Shown: piece after piece, positions 23,611 through 34,321 of the stretch
How positions within the stretch are numbered: position 1 is the stretch's first letter
Layout: each line of letters begins with the position of its first letter
Assembly: GCF_000143415.4 (NCBI RefSeq)
Contig: NW_003314264.1
Location: 3,197,444-3,261,443 of the forward strand
Reading direction: 5' to 3'
Length of the DNA: 64,000 nt
DNA from: Selaginella moellendorffii
Lineage: Eukaryota > Streptophyta > Lycopodiopsida > Selaginellales > Selaginellaceae
The notes under the pieces: generated by a model
What the model was told of the DNA's origin: nothing
The model's input: the letters and a program-made list of their open reading frames with translations, nothing else
The model's database searches: none
Made by a program: the position numbers and the translations under genes

Positions 23611-25620
23611 ATGCAGGGAGCTAAGCCGGGGGGCCGCAAGGAGGTGGAAAGGGAGAGGCGGAAAAGCTTGGCGTTGGATAGAAGGAAGACCGCGGCCATT
23701 AATCAGGGAAGCACAAGTGGAGCCGTAAAGAATTTCGGTCACAGCAGTACGCTCACGCCACGGACTCTGGTGAAGCGATCCCACCACAAGGAGCACGTCT
23801 TGAATGTGAGCGGCCTTCTTTTTCTTCCGCGAAAGCTACCACAGTATACTTTTCTTCCATCGCTCGCAGCTTGTGGTGGTGGTAATGGCGGTTGCTTTTC
23901 TAGATCCTTGCCGAGAAGAACTTGAGGATCGGAGCCTTCGGGAAGGTTGAGACGCAGGAGGATCAGCCGGCATGGAAAGCTCGGCCCAACGCACAGCAAA
24001 GCCCGCAAGTTCTAAACTTGAAGAAGAGGATGGAGCAGAGGAAGAGGCATATGACGCAGTACACGAAGAACAACACATTTGTGGACATCTTCAAGGTGGT
24101 ATTTTTTCTAGTTTTTCTTTCGATTTTTTTTTTGCTTTTGTTATGTCGTGTTTAGATTCCATGCCTTCTCTAATCAAAACTTTTACCGTTCAGGACACTG
24201 AGGACCGCCGAACACCGCCAGCGACGGCAGGAATTGTTGTTGCCGGTACAATCGAGCTGGTTGCTCGTCAGGTTATTGAGAAGCACGCTGAGATCCAACA
24301 CAGGTAAGCAAGCGCACACCTAAACTTCCAGAGTTAGATTGATATGCCTCGCTGAGAGTTATCCAACAGCGATGCGTGCTTGAGAGAAAGCGACCAAAAC
24401 ACATTTTTCTTCGTTTTTTTCTTTTTCTTGTATTTTTTATTTCTCTCTTTTTACGCTTGTGTGCGCTGTAGGTGAATGCAACTTGCATTGATGACTATCA
24501 TCGTACTTGAGTGTGCAGAGAAAAGAAAGGAGTCTGGGCCCAATTAGGAAAGCCTTATGCGTGCTTTGGCTTACCAGCTTCGGCCATACCGAAGGACTGT
24601 CCAATGCCAGCCGGGGCTCCACCTGGTGAAATGTATCCTTTCTTTGGACACGCTCAGAAGCCGCAACTGTTAGAAGTCGGACAAGACGTTACAAAGTTTA
24701 GAAGAAAGCGTGCTCAACCTGTCACACGGGAAAGCTTAAACATGCAGGGCATGCTGATAAAGCTGGGCCTGCAAGGTAGGACTACTGATACTACTCACCT
24801 TTGTCACCCGTTTGCCTGTGATCTGATCCTACAAATTCTTTTCCTGAGTGATTTGCATGTTTTGTACAGACTAATGGACGGCGTTTGTTTTCATCAGCGT
24901 GTTCTCATATTTTCTGTAGGCAGTACAAAATTCCCAAGGGCACCTCTTGTCGAGGCAAATGACTTGAAGACGGCTGTGAAGTACGGTGGTGCTTGCTACA
25001 CACTTGGGAGGTCCGTGCCTTCTTCAAAGCGTTCCAATTTTGACGGTATGTACTTCAGTGCCTGGCCTGCTTCTTTTTTCAGAACTTCTTCTTTGCAGGA
25101 AGAAGCAGGCTTTCCTTTGATCTAACTGAGCTGTTTGAAAGGTAAGATAATAGTATACATCTGGATTGATGTGCTGTGGCTCCTAATTCTCAGTTGGCGG
25201 AGCATATCTGGTGGATCACAGGTATGGCCCTTTCATAGTTTTTTACATGACTTGTAGCTGACTCCGACAAGGTCTATAGAGTGTTTTGGATATGGATTTT
25301 AGTAACGTGCCGCCGCCACGAATGCCTGGTGTGAGCTTGCCGCAGCTGGCGAAGTCACCAGCACCTCAACTTGAGCGTCCAAGCACCAGTGCTGGAGAAC
25401 AGTCTTCGCATAGTCTGGTATTTTATTGTATGCTAAAGATCCCTGCGTCATAGATGTCGTCTTCCCTGCGCAGCTATATGGCTGGAAGAAAGGTTTTGCT
25501 GATACGAGGAAAAGGCTGCAAGACAAGCTTACACAGCGGCTAATGAATAGAACAGTTCGGCGAAGGCATTTTAGATCGTGTTCCCCTTCTACAGCAGAGG
25601 TATCCTGTTTGTTTTATTGA
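23611..25620 (+). CDS. Unrecognised eight-exon protein, basic and Pro-containing
   Basis: Exons that close in phase: 23611-23805, 23904-24095, 24194-24303, 24519-24775, 24920-25045, 25099-25141, 25303-25417, 25474-25620, about 394 residues. I do not recognise the family. Visible features are a very basic N-terminus (RRKSLALDRRKT), a Lys/Arg-rich helix with LKKRMEQRKRHMTQYTKN near residue 110, a hydrophobic segment with GIVVAGTIELVARQVIEKH, a Cys/Pro-rich block (YACFGLPASAIPKDCPMP), then PRAPLVEANDLKTAVKYGGA and LSFDLTELFE, and a basic C-terminal helix (WKKGFADTRKRLQDKL). I found no transmembrane or catalytic signature. The 25142-25302 intron was chosen because including the short stretch at 25194-25221 breaks the frame. 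The last exon may splice again instead of ending at 25620. A structural or scaffold role is possible. Confidence 0.6.
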
Positions 25621-25808
25621 CAATGCCGAAGTAGTTTCTCCTTTTGAAGATTTCGATCAAGCTTTTGGAACACTTAGAGGAACGGGGTGGTGGTTCTAAA
25701 ACTCCACTACAGACAGGACACATCTGGTCAGCATCACTCTCAGAGAGATCTGATTCCTGACAAATCAGGTGGCAATGCAGGAAGGGTGTCGAAGATAAAC
25801 AGAGAGAG

Positions 25809-26453
25809 ATGGACGCGTCGGCTGTAGATCCGGAAGTGGAAGCTATCAGCAAGTTCTACGAGCGTGTGTGCATGTTTGTCAACAACCAGAAGATGGATGA
25901 TCCACTTATGGACATGCTTGTCAGCCATCTTAAAGAGTAAGTTCGCTGTTTGATTGGGATTATTTTTCTTGTCCCTGTGTTTTATTCTAGACTGTTGGAA
26001 GAAGGCTACAAGCTGCAAAAGAATCTACTCATAGCTCTCTGCGAACGCTTGTCGAAGTTACAAGGTACTTTGTGCTTGGTCGGGTTTAACTTCTGTTCTT
26101 TTTCTTTCCAGATCACGTCGAGGCTACCGGGAGAATGACATGCTTGATGCCTATTCTCAACTTCATCTGCAAGGAGCTTCACCTCACGTCCGTGGAATTC
26201 AACTCCATTCTTGGCAGATTTGGCCTGGATTGGTACAACACTTTCACCAGGCCATCTCTCTCGGTGACACCAGCTCCATAGAGTTCTTCCGCTCAACGCA
26301 AACTCATTGCGGTGAACTTTAAGAGCGTCTGGATGTAAGTCCGACTCTATCATTCCCACCTTTCTCACCTTTCTTTTCTCGTTGGCTTGCAGAAATCAAA
26401 GGGAGGTGCCAAACCGTGCTGGCAAAAGTGTCCGCTTTAACTTCGAGAGGTAA
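25809..26453 (+). CDS. Small helical protein, frame interrupted by an in-frame TAG
   Basis: Exons 25809-25936, 25991-26064 and 26112-26281 give 123 residues, starting MDASAVDPEVEAISKFYERV and running through LLEEGYKLQKNLLIALCERL and FNSILGRFGLDWYNTF. The frame then meets TAG at 26279-26281. Beyond it, the same frame stays open to a good donor at 26334, splices to 26393-26453 in phase and ends naturally with SVRFNFER. The longer reading would be 161 codons plus the internal stop. So the gene is either truncated or a recent nonsense allele, unless an unseen splice removes the TAG. I do not recognise the family; it is predicted to be mainly alpha-helical. Confidence 0.5.
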
Positions 26454-26536
26454 CATTATTTCCGTGGGATACAGAACGTCGGCTGGACTCACGAGAAACC
26501 CAATTCGTGGTCGGCGACTCTGGCCTTCGCATTTCG

Positions 26537-26544
26537 TATTTAAG
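26537..26544 (+). promoter_or_regulatory. TATA-like box of the LTP-like gene
   Basis: TATTTAAG, 71 bases before the start codon at 26608 and followed by a CT-rich probable leader. Spacing suits a short-leader gene. Confidence 0.45.
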
Positions 26545-26607
26545 CCTAACATTCTTTCCCTTCACTCCACTCATTCTTTCTTTTGTTTCCTGCAACCGCT
26601 ATAGATC

Positions 26608-26928
26608 ATGGCCGCAGCACGATCGACACTGGCAGCGCCACTTCTCATCCTCCTCCTGCTAGCTCTGGATCATCCGGCTCAAGCGAGAACCTCTCAAGGC
26701 AGTTGCAACTCAGTCCTGGGGAGGCTGGGCCCGTGCTTGACGTCCGTGCTTGGTTCCAAGCCGCCAGCTCCATCGCGAGCGTGCTGTGCAGCTGTTCACG
26801 CCGTCGCCCCGCGGCTGGTGTGCCGCTGCTTGCTGGGCGCGGCAAGAAAACTCAAGGGCGTCAACTTTAGCGCGGCCCGATCCATTCCGAGCAAGTGCCA
26901 TGCCTCAGCCAGCTTCAAGTGTATATGA
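26608..26928 (+). CDS. Non-specific lipid-transfer-like protein (8-Cys motif)
   Basis: Single exon, 106 residues. A signal peptide is clear: MAAARSTLAAPLLILLLLAL, likely cleaved after the Ala-rich HPAQA. The mature part shows the eight-cysteine pattern C, C, CC, CxC, C, C (Cys in GSC, GPC, ACC, VCRC, SKC, FKC) that forms four disulphides around a lipid-binding cavity. The short spacing resembles type-2-like nsLTPs. Secreted LTPs carry lipids for cutin/wax assembly or act in defence and signalling; the ligand cannot be read here. No C-terminal GPI tail is visible. An AATAAA at 26953-26958 may serve polyadenylation. Confidence 0.88.
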   Translation: MAAARSTLAAPLLILLLLALDHPAQARTSQGSCNSVLGRLGPCLTSVLGSKPPAPSRACCAAVHAVAPRLVCRCLLGAARKLKGVNFSAARSIPSKCHASASFKCI

Positions 26929-27039
26929 TGTGATTCTCTTGTTCATGATCGAAATAAACGATATCCCTACCTTTTTTTACCCTTTTTGTGTATTTAAAAT
27001 ACTGAATGATAGGGTTCATAGACAAAGCTTGCGAAAAGA

Positions 27040-27918
27040 ATGAGGGTGTTCCCTGGATTCCCTGTTGCCCAACGAGTAATCGCCGCTAGCAACTCGATTG
27101 ATTTGCCCTACCACCTCCGGCCTCTAAAGCTCGGCTGCCGCGCTCTCCCCCAGCCCGTGGAAAACGAAAAGTTTGCCGTGGACGTGGACGCGAGCTTTGC
27201 ATGGGACTCGGGCATTGTTGTACAGGAGCGCGGAGCTTGCGTACGGAGGAGAGCCTTCCTGATGGACCTGGACGACGAGGCGTTGTTGTGGAGGCAAGTC
27301 CCACCGTTGGATTTCCCCAGCGTGGAGTCGGCCGCGACATGCAACGGTCGGATCTACGCCCTGGCCAGCGGCGCCGTACACGCGTACGACGGGGTGGCGT
27401 GGCGGCGGCTCGAGGAGCTCGGCGCCGCGTGCCTGGAGAGGCTGTTTAGCGTACGCAACCGGCAGCTGGTCGGGGCCTTTGTGTACGGAGGCCCGAGGTT
27501 GGAGCTCCGGGCGCTGGATCCGGTGACCCAAAGTTGGTCGCGGGGCTTTGGATCCGATCATGGCTTGGAGGGCTCTTGCCTAGCCAGAGACAAGTCGAGG
27601 AAGCCGATGGTGGCGGCGATTGGAGACGCGATTGTGATGACCCGATGGGTTTCTGGCGATGGCGGCGCGACGAAGAACAGATTTTATGCGTGGGATGGAT
27701 CGAAATCGGCGTGGCAAGGGATGGGCGGAGATGGGGACTACATGATCGAGGGCGTTTGCACCCAAATTGCCCCAGCAAATGCAAGTGAAGTATATGTTTC
27801 CAGCCTGACGAAGGGCGTGATCGATAATAGGTCTGTTTACAAGGGTATGGTAAGGTGGCAGAGCTGGGAGATATGGTGGGAGCTGGTAAATAGTGGGCAT
27901 TTGGTATGTGCCTTCTAA
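27040..27918 (+). CDS. Intronless kelch/propeller-like protein, unrecognised
   Basis: Single frame of 292 residues. Repeated motifs with an aromatic after a short turn (LLWRQVPPLDFPSVESAATC, NGRIYALASGAVHAYDG, VAWRRLEELG, TQSWSRGFGSD, FYAWDGSKSAWQGMGGDG) resemble kelch blades and suggest a beta-propeller. No F-box is visible at the N-terminus, which instead looks truncated or divergent (MRVFPGFPVAQRV). It might be a fragment or retrocopy of an F-box/kelch gene, or a free propeller. It lies between the LTP-like gene and RPN5 on the same strand. Function unknown. Confidence 0.6.
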   Translation: MRVFPGFPVAQRVIAASNSIDLPYHLRPLKLGCRALPQPVENEKFAVDVDASFAWDSGIVVQERGACVRRRAFLMDLDDEALLWRQVPPLDFPSVESAATCNGRIYALASGAVHAYDGVAWRRLEELGAACLERLFSVRNRQLVGAFVYGGPRLELRALDPVTQSWSRGFGSDHGLEGSCLARDKSRKPMVAAIGDAIVMTRWVSGDGGATKNRFYAWDGSKSAWQGMGGDGDYMIEGVCTQIAPANASEVYVSSLTKGVIDNRSVYKGMVRWQSWEIWWELVNSGHLVCAF

Positions 27919-28082
27919 AGTAAAAATATTTCAGTTGTAAAAAAATAAAAAGGTAATCTCTCAGCCGTAAGAAAATATTGTAAATAATAGGTAGGGTAAA
28001 AATCATAAAGGTTTTATAAGGCGTAAACACCAAGGCATTGGAGTTGCTTTTTAGGGTTTGTGAGCAGTGCGACAGGAGAGCG

Positions 28083-30100
28083 ATGAGCGCCATGGAGGAG
28101 GACAAGGCGACGACGACCGCGAGCGAGGCTTCGTCCTCCAAGGCCGGCGCTGGCATCGATTACGCGGCGCTGGAGAGGGATATCAGCTCGCAGCGGGCAG
28201 TCGCGCTCCAGGTAATGCGATCTAGGGCTTGCCGGAGCACGGCTCACCGCGGATTCTCTCCTGGCTCGTGGCTTGTCGTGGCAGGATGGGAAGCTCAATG
28301 CCGCCATTGAGTCGCTGCTCAATCTGGAGAAGGGAATGAGACTCGCCGCGGATGTTCCTGGCACGCGCAAGGTCGTTGTGGCGATTGTGGAGCTCTGCTT
28401 CGAGACGAAATCTTGGAAGACGCTCAATGACCAGATTATGCTGCTGTCCAAGCGCCGGGGCCAGCTCAAACAAGTGAGTTCCTTCTTGCGAGAGAATTTT
28501 CCAAGTGACTACCAATTTTTTCTTTCCCAGGCTGTGACGTCGATGGTCCAACAAGCAATGCAGTACCTCGACAAGGCTCCTGACCAGGAAACGGAGGTGG
28601 AGCTCATCAAGACTCTGAACCTGGTGTGCGCTGGAAAGGTTTGTAGTGAACAAGATTGCAAGCTATGAGTTGCTACTTAGATCATTTTGTCCAGATCTAT
28701 GTGGAGATAGAGAGAGCCAGATTGATTCGAAGACTGGCGACAATTAAAGAGGGCCAAGGACTGATTGCTGAGGCGGCAGAGCTGATGCAGGAAGTAGCGG
28801 TAAGCACATTCCAGCAAGATCATGTCTGGTCTGGTTAACCTGTTTGAAATTTAGGTGGAGACTTTTGGGGCAATGGCCAAAACGGAGAAGATAGCTTTCA
28901 TACTGGAACAGGTAACAGCTCTCTTTCCATTTCTCTTTTCAGAAAAGAAAGAACTGACTATGCTGTATTTCAGATCAGGCTCTGTCTAGCCAAGCACGAC
29001 TACATGCGGGCCCAAATACTTTCCAGAAAGATCAACCCTCGGGTGTTTGTTGCTGACTCGAAAGAAAAGAAGAAGAAAGAAGGAGACAACATCGTGGAGG
29101 AAGCCCCTGCTGACGTTCCCTCACTCCTGCAGTTGAAAAGAATGTACTACGAGCTAATGATTACGTGAGTACCACTATGTTTGTAACTCTTTTGGAATCT
29201 AATTTTTCTTCCTTGTAGGTTTTACTCACACAGCAACGACTACTTGGAAATTTGCCGATGCTATCAGAACATCTACGATACTCCCTCTGTGAAAGAGAAT
29301 CCGTCAGATTGGATGCCCGTAAGTGTAGTAATGGACTTTGGATTTTCTGCGCTAACGTTTTTTTATGAACAGGCTTTGAGAAAGATATGTTGGTACCTGG
29401 TGTTGTCACCACATGATTCCATGCAATCTAGCTTGTTACACGCCACTCTCGAGGACAAGAAGCTAACTGATCTTCCTCAATTTCGGTACGCCTCCTATCC
29501 GGCACTTAAAAATTTTCATATTGTAGTTCCTCAGGTCTCTGCTGGAGAGTTTCGTGACCATGGAAGTTGTGAGCTGGGACCAGTTTTGGACCACTTACAA
29601 AAGTGAATTCGAGCTCGAGGCGACACTTCCGGGGGGCAAACTGGTGGACAAAGCATTGGAGGATCTGCGGCGCCGAGTAATCGAGCACGTAAGCGTCTAG
29701 CTTCCTCTCAGCTTTGTTTCTAACAAAAGTTTTGTGCAGAACATACTAGTTGTGTCGAAATACTACGCGAGAATCACCCTGACGCGGCTATCTCAGCTCC
29801 TGTGCTTGCCACTTGAGGTGAGCTTTGTGCTGCTAGGCTCAATCTCTGTCTCATCAATCTCGCTTTGTTTCGCTTCTTTAGGAGACGGAGACGTGCTTGT
29901 CGGAGATGGTAGTGTCGAAAGCTCTGGTTGCCAAAGTGGATCGGCCCGCGGGGATCATCTCTTTCCAGATGAACAGAGAAGGGAACGACGTGCTCAACTC
30001 GTGGGCCATCAACATCGAGAAGCTACTGGATTCGGTGGAGAAGAGCTGCCACAAGATTCACAAGGAGACGATGGTACACAAAGTGAGCTTGAAGGCTTAA
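28083..30100 (+). CDS. RPN5: 26S proteasome regulatory subunit RPN5 (PSMD12)
   Basis: Eleven exons in phase: 28083-28211, 28285-28473, 28531-28638, 28695-28799, 28855-28911, 28974-29164, 29219-29318, 29373-29485, 29535-29688, 29740-29817, 29882-30100, about 480 residues, slightly longer than the usual 440-460. The helical solenoid includes [20 protein letters not shown] and [14 protein letters not shown]. The C-terminal PCI region has [20 protein letters not shown] and the tail [11 protein letters not shown], then [16 protein letters not shown]5 is part of the proteasome lid that de-ubiquitinates and gates substrates, and is essential. An AATAAA at 30154-30159 probably ends the transcript. 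No breaks are seen. Confidence 0.96.
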
Positions 30101-30273
30101 AGAGAGACGTTTGTGTTCTCGAAATTTTTCACAACTAAACGAATGTTCTTGCTAATAAAAGGAGCCCTAGAGTATGATTAGAGATTGTCCTTGCTAAAGC
30201 TCGAGTGTGAAGACCATCCTAGTTCTTTTAGGGATGCTGGCGGTAAGATTGAGGTGGCTCGTGATCTTGGCGC

Positions 30274-32130
30274 TATGGCTCGACCAGGTAAACGCAATGC
30301 ATTTCTTAGCTCCAATCGTGGCTGTGGTTCCCTGAAAATGATAGGCCGCTTCCATAGCGACCCCAAATTTTACACTCTACTACCCGAGGTTCTCTCAACT
30401 CGAGTGAAAGATGAATGTGGTTTTTGTGGTTATCGTCTTGCTTGCAGTGATGCGCTCTTGAGAGAACTGGATGCTTTGGTGGCTCGCCATCCTTCGACAA
30501 TGAGTGTAGGTACTTCTCTCTCGCTTGTCGAAGCTCTACTTTTGCTACTACTGTGAGAACTTATTTATCTTATGTCGGCATTTGATTTTAAGTTGGAGGG
30601 GATCCAAGCGGATGCCTCCGACGGCTACAAAGCAGAGATTCGAGTTGTCACAGTGGCTGGCAGCGTTCAAGCATCGTCTTTCGACGATCGTGTGCGCATC
30701 TTTCTAGTAAGTGGCAATGAAATATCTTGCTGATTGTCAATAACTATCGAAGATCTAGAATTTTGGTCAGCATGGAAGGGAGCTGATCACGTCGGAGGTT
30801 GCACTGCGGCTGCTGCGAATTTTGAGCAGGGAGGACAAATCTGCAAGTAAGAAACATATAGATCGCATTCTTTCCAGAACTGTGTTCAAGGTGAATTCAC
30901 GTTTTTTTCTTTGTTTCATTTTCTTGCCGGTAACTCGAGGTAGAGGTTTCACATCTTGTTTTACTCGTCCAGATTGTCCCGATGGAAAATGTTAATGGAC
31001 GGCAAATTGTGGAGAACGGAAGCCTCTGCGAAAGAAGAAACGGTACGCGTTTAATAGCTTGCAGCCCAGGAGCAACAGGAGCAAAAGACTTATTACTTGT
31101 TTCTAGGCAGGGGTGTTGATACAAATCGAAACTGGAAAGTGAACTGGGGAGTGAAAGAAAAGGTGACGAACTCTCTGTTTCTCAAGCTTGCTTGTGCTGG
31201 ACGAAGGCATTTTTCTTCGCAGGATTACGACCCAACCGAGGAGTTCCCGGGAACAGCTCCATTTAGCGAGCCAGAAACACGGATACTTCGAGACATTGCT
31301 CTGCGTTTTAAGCCTCATCTCTGGGTGAACGTTCACTCGGGGATGCAGGTAAGGATCCTCCAAGGAAAAACATTGCGGACTCTCAAAAAAGTTTTTCCTT
31401 CTCCTTTCTTCCAGGCTTTGTTCATGCCTTACGATCATAAGAACGCGACCCCGGGCTATCAGGCAGCTGCAAGAATGAGCTTCTTGTTGCAAACTCTAAA
31501 CGCTCTACATTGCAACGGGAACTGCACAGTGGGCTCTGGAGGTGGTGCAGTCGGGTGAGGCTCGACCTTTTCTTTCTTTTCAAAGCTTTGTTCTTGATCT
31601 CTGGATGAATTTGCTCGCGCAGATACTTGGCACACGGAACTGCGACTGACTACATGTACGATGTATTGAAAGTGCCAAGCGCATTCACGTTTGAGGTAGA
31701 CAATTCTCAACTCAAGTTGATCCATTTTCACGCTCTTCTTTTTGTCAGATTTACGGGGACGTGCATGCCAACCGCGACGATTGTTTTAGAATGTTCAATC
31801 CCACAACACCAGGCGCGTTTGAGGTAGCACACTACTCTCGTTTCTCTTTCCATATAACAAAACCAAAGCTTACAGAGCGTCGTCACGAGATGGTCTCTAG
31901 CATTCGTGACACTCGCGTTTAATCTCAGCAGCATGCCAAGCAAGGCCCTTGGAAGAAGCCGCAAGGTCGGAAGAACTCTGTGGGATTCCACCAGAGATGA
32001 CGCGCAGAATCCGATTGTGTCAAGGGAGCTCCGCTTCTATTTACTTGCAACTGGCCTCATCCTGTGCTGCGTTTGTTACAAGCTAGTTAGTCGTCTGTGC
32101 CATTGCAGCCCGCTTAAATCACTAACCTGA
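30274..32130 (+). CDS. M14 zinc carboxypeptidase, membrane-anchored
   Basis: Exons: (5' end uncertain)-30505, 30593-30706, 30759-30890, 30973-31042, 31107-31162, 31223-31348, 31415-31554, 31623-31695, 31749-31823, 31876-32130. Zinc ligands His and Glu lie in FGQHGRELITSE, and a third His lies in WVNVHSGMQ. The substrate-binding Arg/Asn lie in GVDTNRNW and the catalytic Glu in FTFEIYGD. LFMPYDHKN and GYLAHGTATDYMYDV match the plant M14 group related to Arabidopsis At5g42320. The C-terminus has one hydrophobic segment (FYLLATGLILCCVCYKLV) and a Cys-rich tail, suggesting a membrane anchor. It should remove C-terminal residues from peptides; the substrate is unknown. I start at the in-frame ATG at 30274, but the expected signal peptide is not obvious and an upstream exon may be missing. 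Confidence 0.88.
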
Positions 32131-32178
32131 TACCAATTCTTCGCAAATACTCGTGTTGTCTACGCAAAGCTCGAGGAG

Positions 32179-32583
32179 TCAAAGGTGGACGATAGTCTTT
32201 AGTTCTATCACCTGCCGCAAGACAACACAAAGCAAACAGTGTGTGAGCCACAAGCTTGGAGCATGGCGAGAAAACAAATCTCACACCTGGGCTGCGAGTA
32301 CACAGTGGTGAGTTTGGTGGAAAAGCCTCAGTCCTCGGCCGTGCCGTTCGCCTGGAGCACCTAATCAAAACTAATACTTTAACACACAAGAAAAAGTAAA
32401 GGAAGAACAACATCGAAAAGTCTCACCTTTTCCAAGTGTTGGCCTCATAAAATGAATTTCACCCTCCACACCCACCGCGAGCAATTGCACGTCGATCGAT
32501 TCTTTAAACCTCGTCGCGAAATCCCACTCCAGCGCGAGGTAGCCGATGGGATTCCAGGCAGCTACCTGAGCAGTCACAGGCAT
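32179..32583 (-). CDS. Small hypothetical protein between M14 and GPAT genes
   Basis: Three minus-strand exons, 32583-32427, 32360-32287 and 32211-32179, close in phase to 87 residues. The first reads MPVTAQVAAWNPIGYLALEW, then a charged stretch with FATRFKESIDVQLLAVGVEG. The second is basic and His-rich (APGERHGRGLRLFHQTHHC). Codon use resembles real genes and the splice sites are good, but I do not recognise the protein. An alternative last exon could continue in another phase to a basic tail. It starts 95 bases from the GPAT start codon on the opposite strand (shared promoter space) and ends 48 bases from the convergent carboxypeptidase stop. Confidence 0.45.
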
Positions 32584-32678
32584 TTAGAACCAAAACAATC
32601 AGGCCCTGGCTGTCTATAAGATTGGTCCATACCTCTCGCTGACGCTAGACACATCTCTCCACATCGGGCCCCGGGAAA

Positions 32679-34321
32679 ATGGAGAATCTCCCACTCACGA
32701 CCATCTTCAGCAGCTTCTTCACTGGGATCCGCTACCATCTCCAGCCATTCCCACTCGTCTCCAAATGCAAGAACCAGGCCAGGACGCACCACTCGATCGT
32801 CTCCAATTTCCTGGGCACGCTTGTTCTGGAGAAGAGCCCGTTCCCGTTCTTCATGCTCGTAGCTTTCGAGGCCGGAGGCTTCATACGAGCCCTCCTCCTG
32901 CTCCTGCTCTTTCCGCTCGTCTTCTTCCTCAGTCACTTCTTGTCGGCTGGATCATCCGTGAAGCTCATGATCTTCGTCACCTTCGCTGGCCTTAAGCTTT
33001 CCGACATCGAGCTCATTTCCCTGGGAGTGCTCTCCAAGTTCTACGGCGACAGGATCCGCGCCAGTAGCTACACAGTCTTCACGTCGTTTGGATTCCGCTG
33101 CATTGTCACGGAGTTGCCCCGGATCATGGTGGAGCCGTTTGCAAAACGCTACCTTGGAGCGGACATGATAGTAGGAACCGGAATCACGAGCTTCAGAGGT
33201 AGAGCTACGGGGTTCTGCGACTCGCATGGCGTCCTGGTCGGCGAAAAGAAGCTGGATGGCTTGACGAGAGCGCTCAAGGATATGGCTACTCCCAATGTAG
33301 GACTCGGCGATTCTCCTGCTGACTATCCCTTCATGGGCTTTTGCGAGGTGAGTAGTTTTTCTTCCTCCCAAAGATCTGGAAAAGTCTCCTTCCTTGCTGT
33401 GCTGTTTGCTGCCAGGAATCGTATCTAGTGCCGCTGGAAAACTCCACTGTTCTCCCACAGGACAAGCTCGCGTCACCAGTCATCTTCCACGACGGCCGTC
33501 TCGTCAAGCTTCCAACTCCGATCAACATGCTCCTCACATTCCTGTGGTTACCGATCGGATTCCCGCTGGCGCTCATCCGGATGGCCGCCGGATCACTGCT
33601 CCCAATGCGCGCCGTCTACCACGCATTCCTCCTGCTGGGCGTCCGCATCATCATCAGAGGCAAAATCCCATCCTCCAGAAAGCCCGCGATCGATCAGCAG
33701 CCCGGCGATCACGGTGTGATGTTTGTCTGCACTCACCGATCACTGCTCGACCCGATCTTCCTGTCCGCCGCGCTGGGCCGCCCGGTCACCGCCGTCACAT
33801 ACTCCATCTCCCGCCTCTCGGAGCTCCTGAGCCCTATCCCGACCGCGCGGCTGACCCGGGATCGAACCCGCGACGCGGCCAACATCCGCGAGCTGCTTCG
33901 AACCGGCGACCTGGCCGTGTGCCCAGAGGGCACCACGTGTCGCACGCCCTACCTCCTACGATTCAGCGCCCTGTTTGCCGAGCTGACGGACAGGATCGTC
34001 CCGGTGGCGATGGAGGCGGGAGTTTCGAATTTTCATGGCTCCGCCGCCAGAACCTGGAAGGGCGCCGATCCATTCTACTTCTTCATGAATCCCTCGCCCA
34101 GCTACACGGTGACGTTCCTGGATCAGATCCCCGCCGAGAAGACGTGCGCTGGGGGTGGAATCCCCGCGCACGACGTCGCGAATTACATCCAGGGATTGCT
34201 CGCCGCGGCACTGCGATTCCAATGCACGAGCCTGACGAGGAGAGACAAGTATCGAGCACTCACCGGCACGGATGGGATCGTCACAGCGGCGGTGCCGAGG
34301 TCGCGAAGCGCCATAGCCTAG
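32679..34321 (+). CDS. GPAT: Glycerol-3-phosphate sn-2-O-acyltransferase (land-plant GPAT, GPAT5/7-like)
   Basis: Two exons, 32679-33347 and 33416-34321, 524 residues. The C-terminal half carries all four acyltransferase blocks: CTHRSLLDP (His330 and Asp335, the H-x4-D pair), [40 protein letters not shown] and IVPVAMEAG. The N-terminal half is the HAD-type domain typical of land-plant GPATs, but where active members have DxDGT it reads N43-F-L45-G-T, so the phosphatase nucleophile is lost as in the GPAT5/7 type. [14 protein letters not shown] and [16 protein letters not shown] are family signatures, and two hydrophobic segments suggest ER membrane association. Such enzymes acylate the sn-2 position for cutin or suberin monomers. 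A phosphatase-negative member should release lysophosphatidic acid instead of monoacylglycerol; this is inference from residues. Confidence 0.94.

Noticed and set aside
25655..25790. A minus-strand zinc-finger-like exon (MCPVCSGVLEPPPR)
   Set aside because: It has a good acceptor, but only one CxxC pair and no partner exons; it overlaps the 3' end of the plus-strand gene, so support is too weak.
32574..32936. Acidic minus-strand frame opposite the GPAT start
   Set aside because: Low-complexity Glu/Arg reading antisense to a confirmed coding exon.
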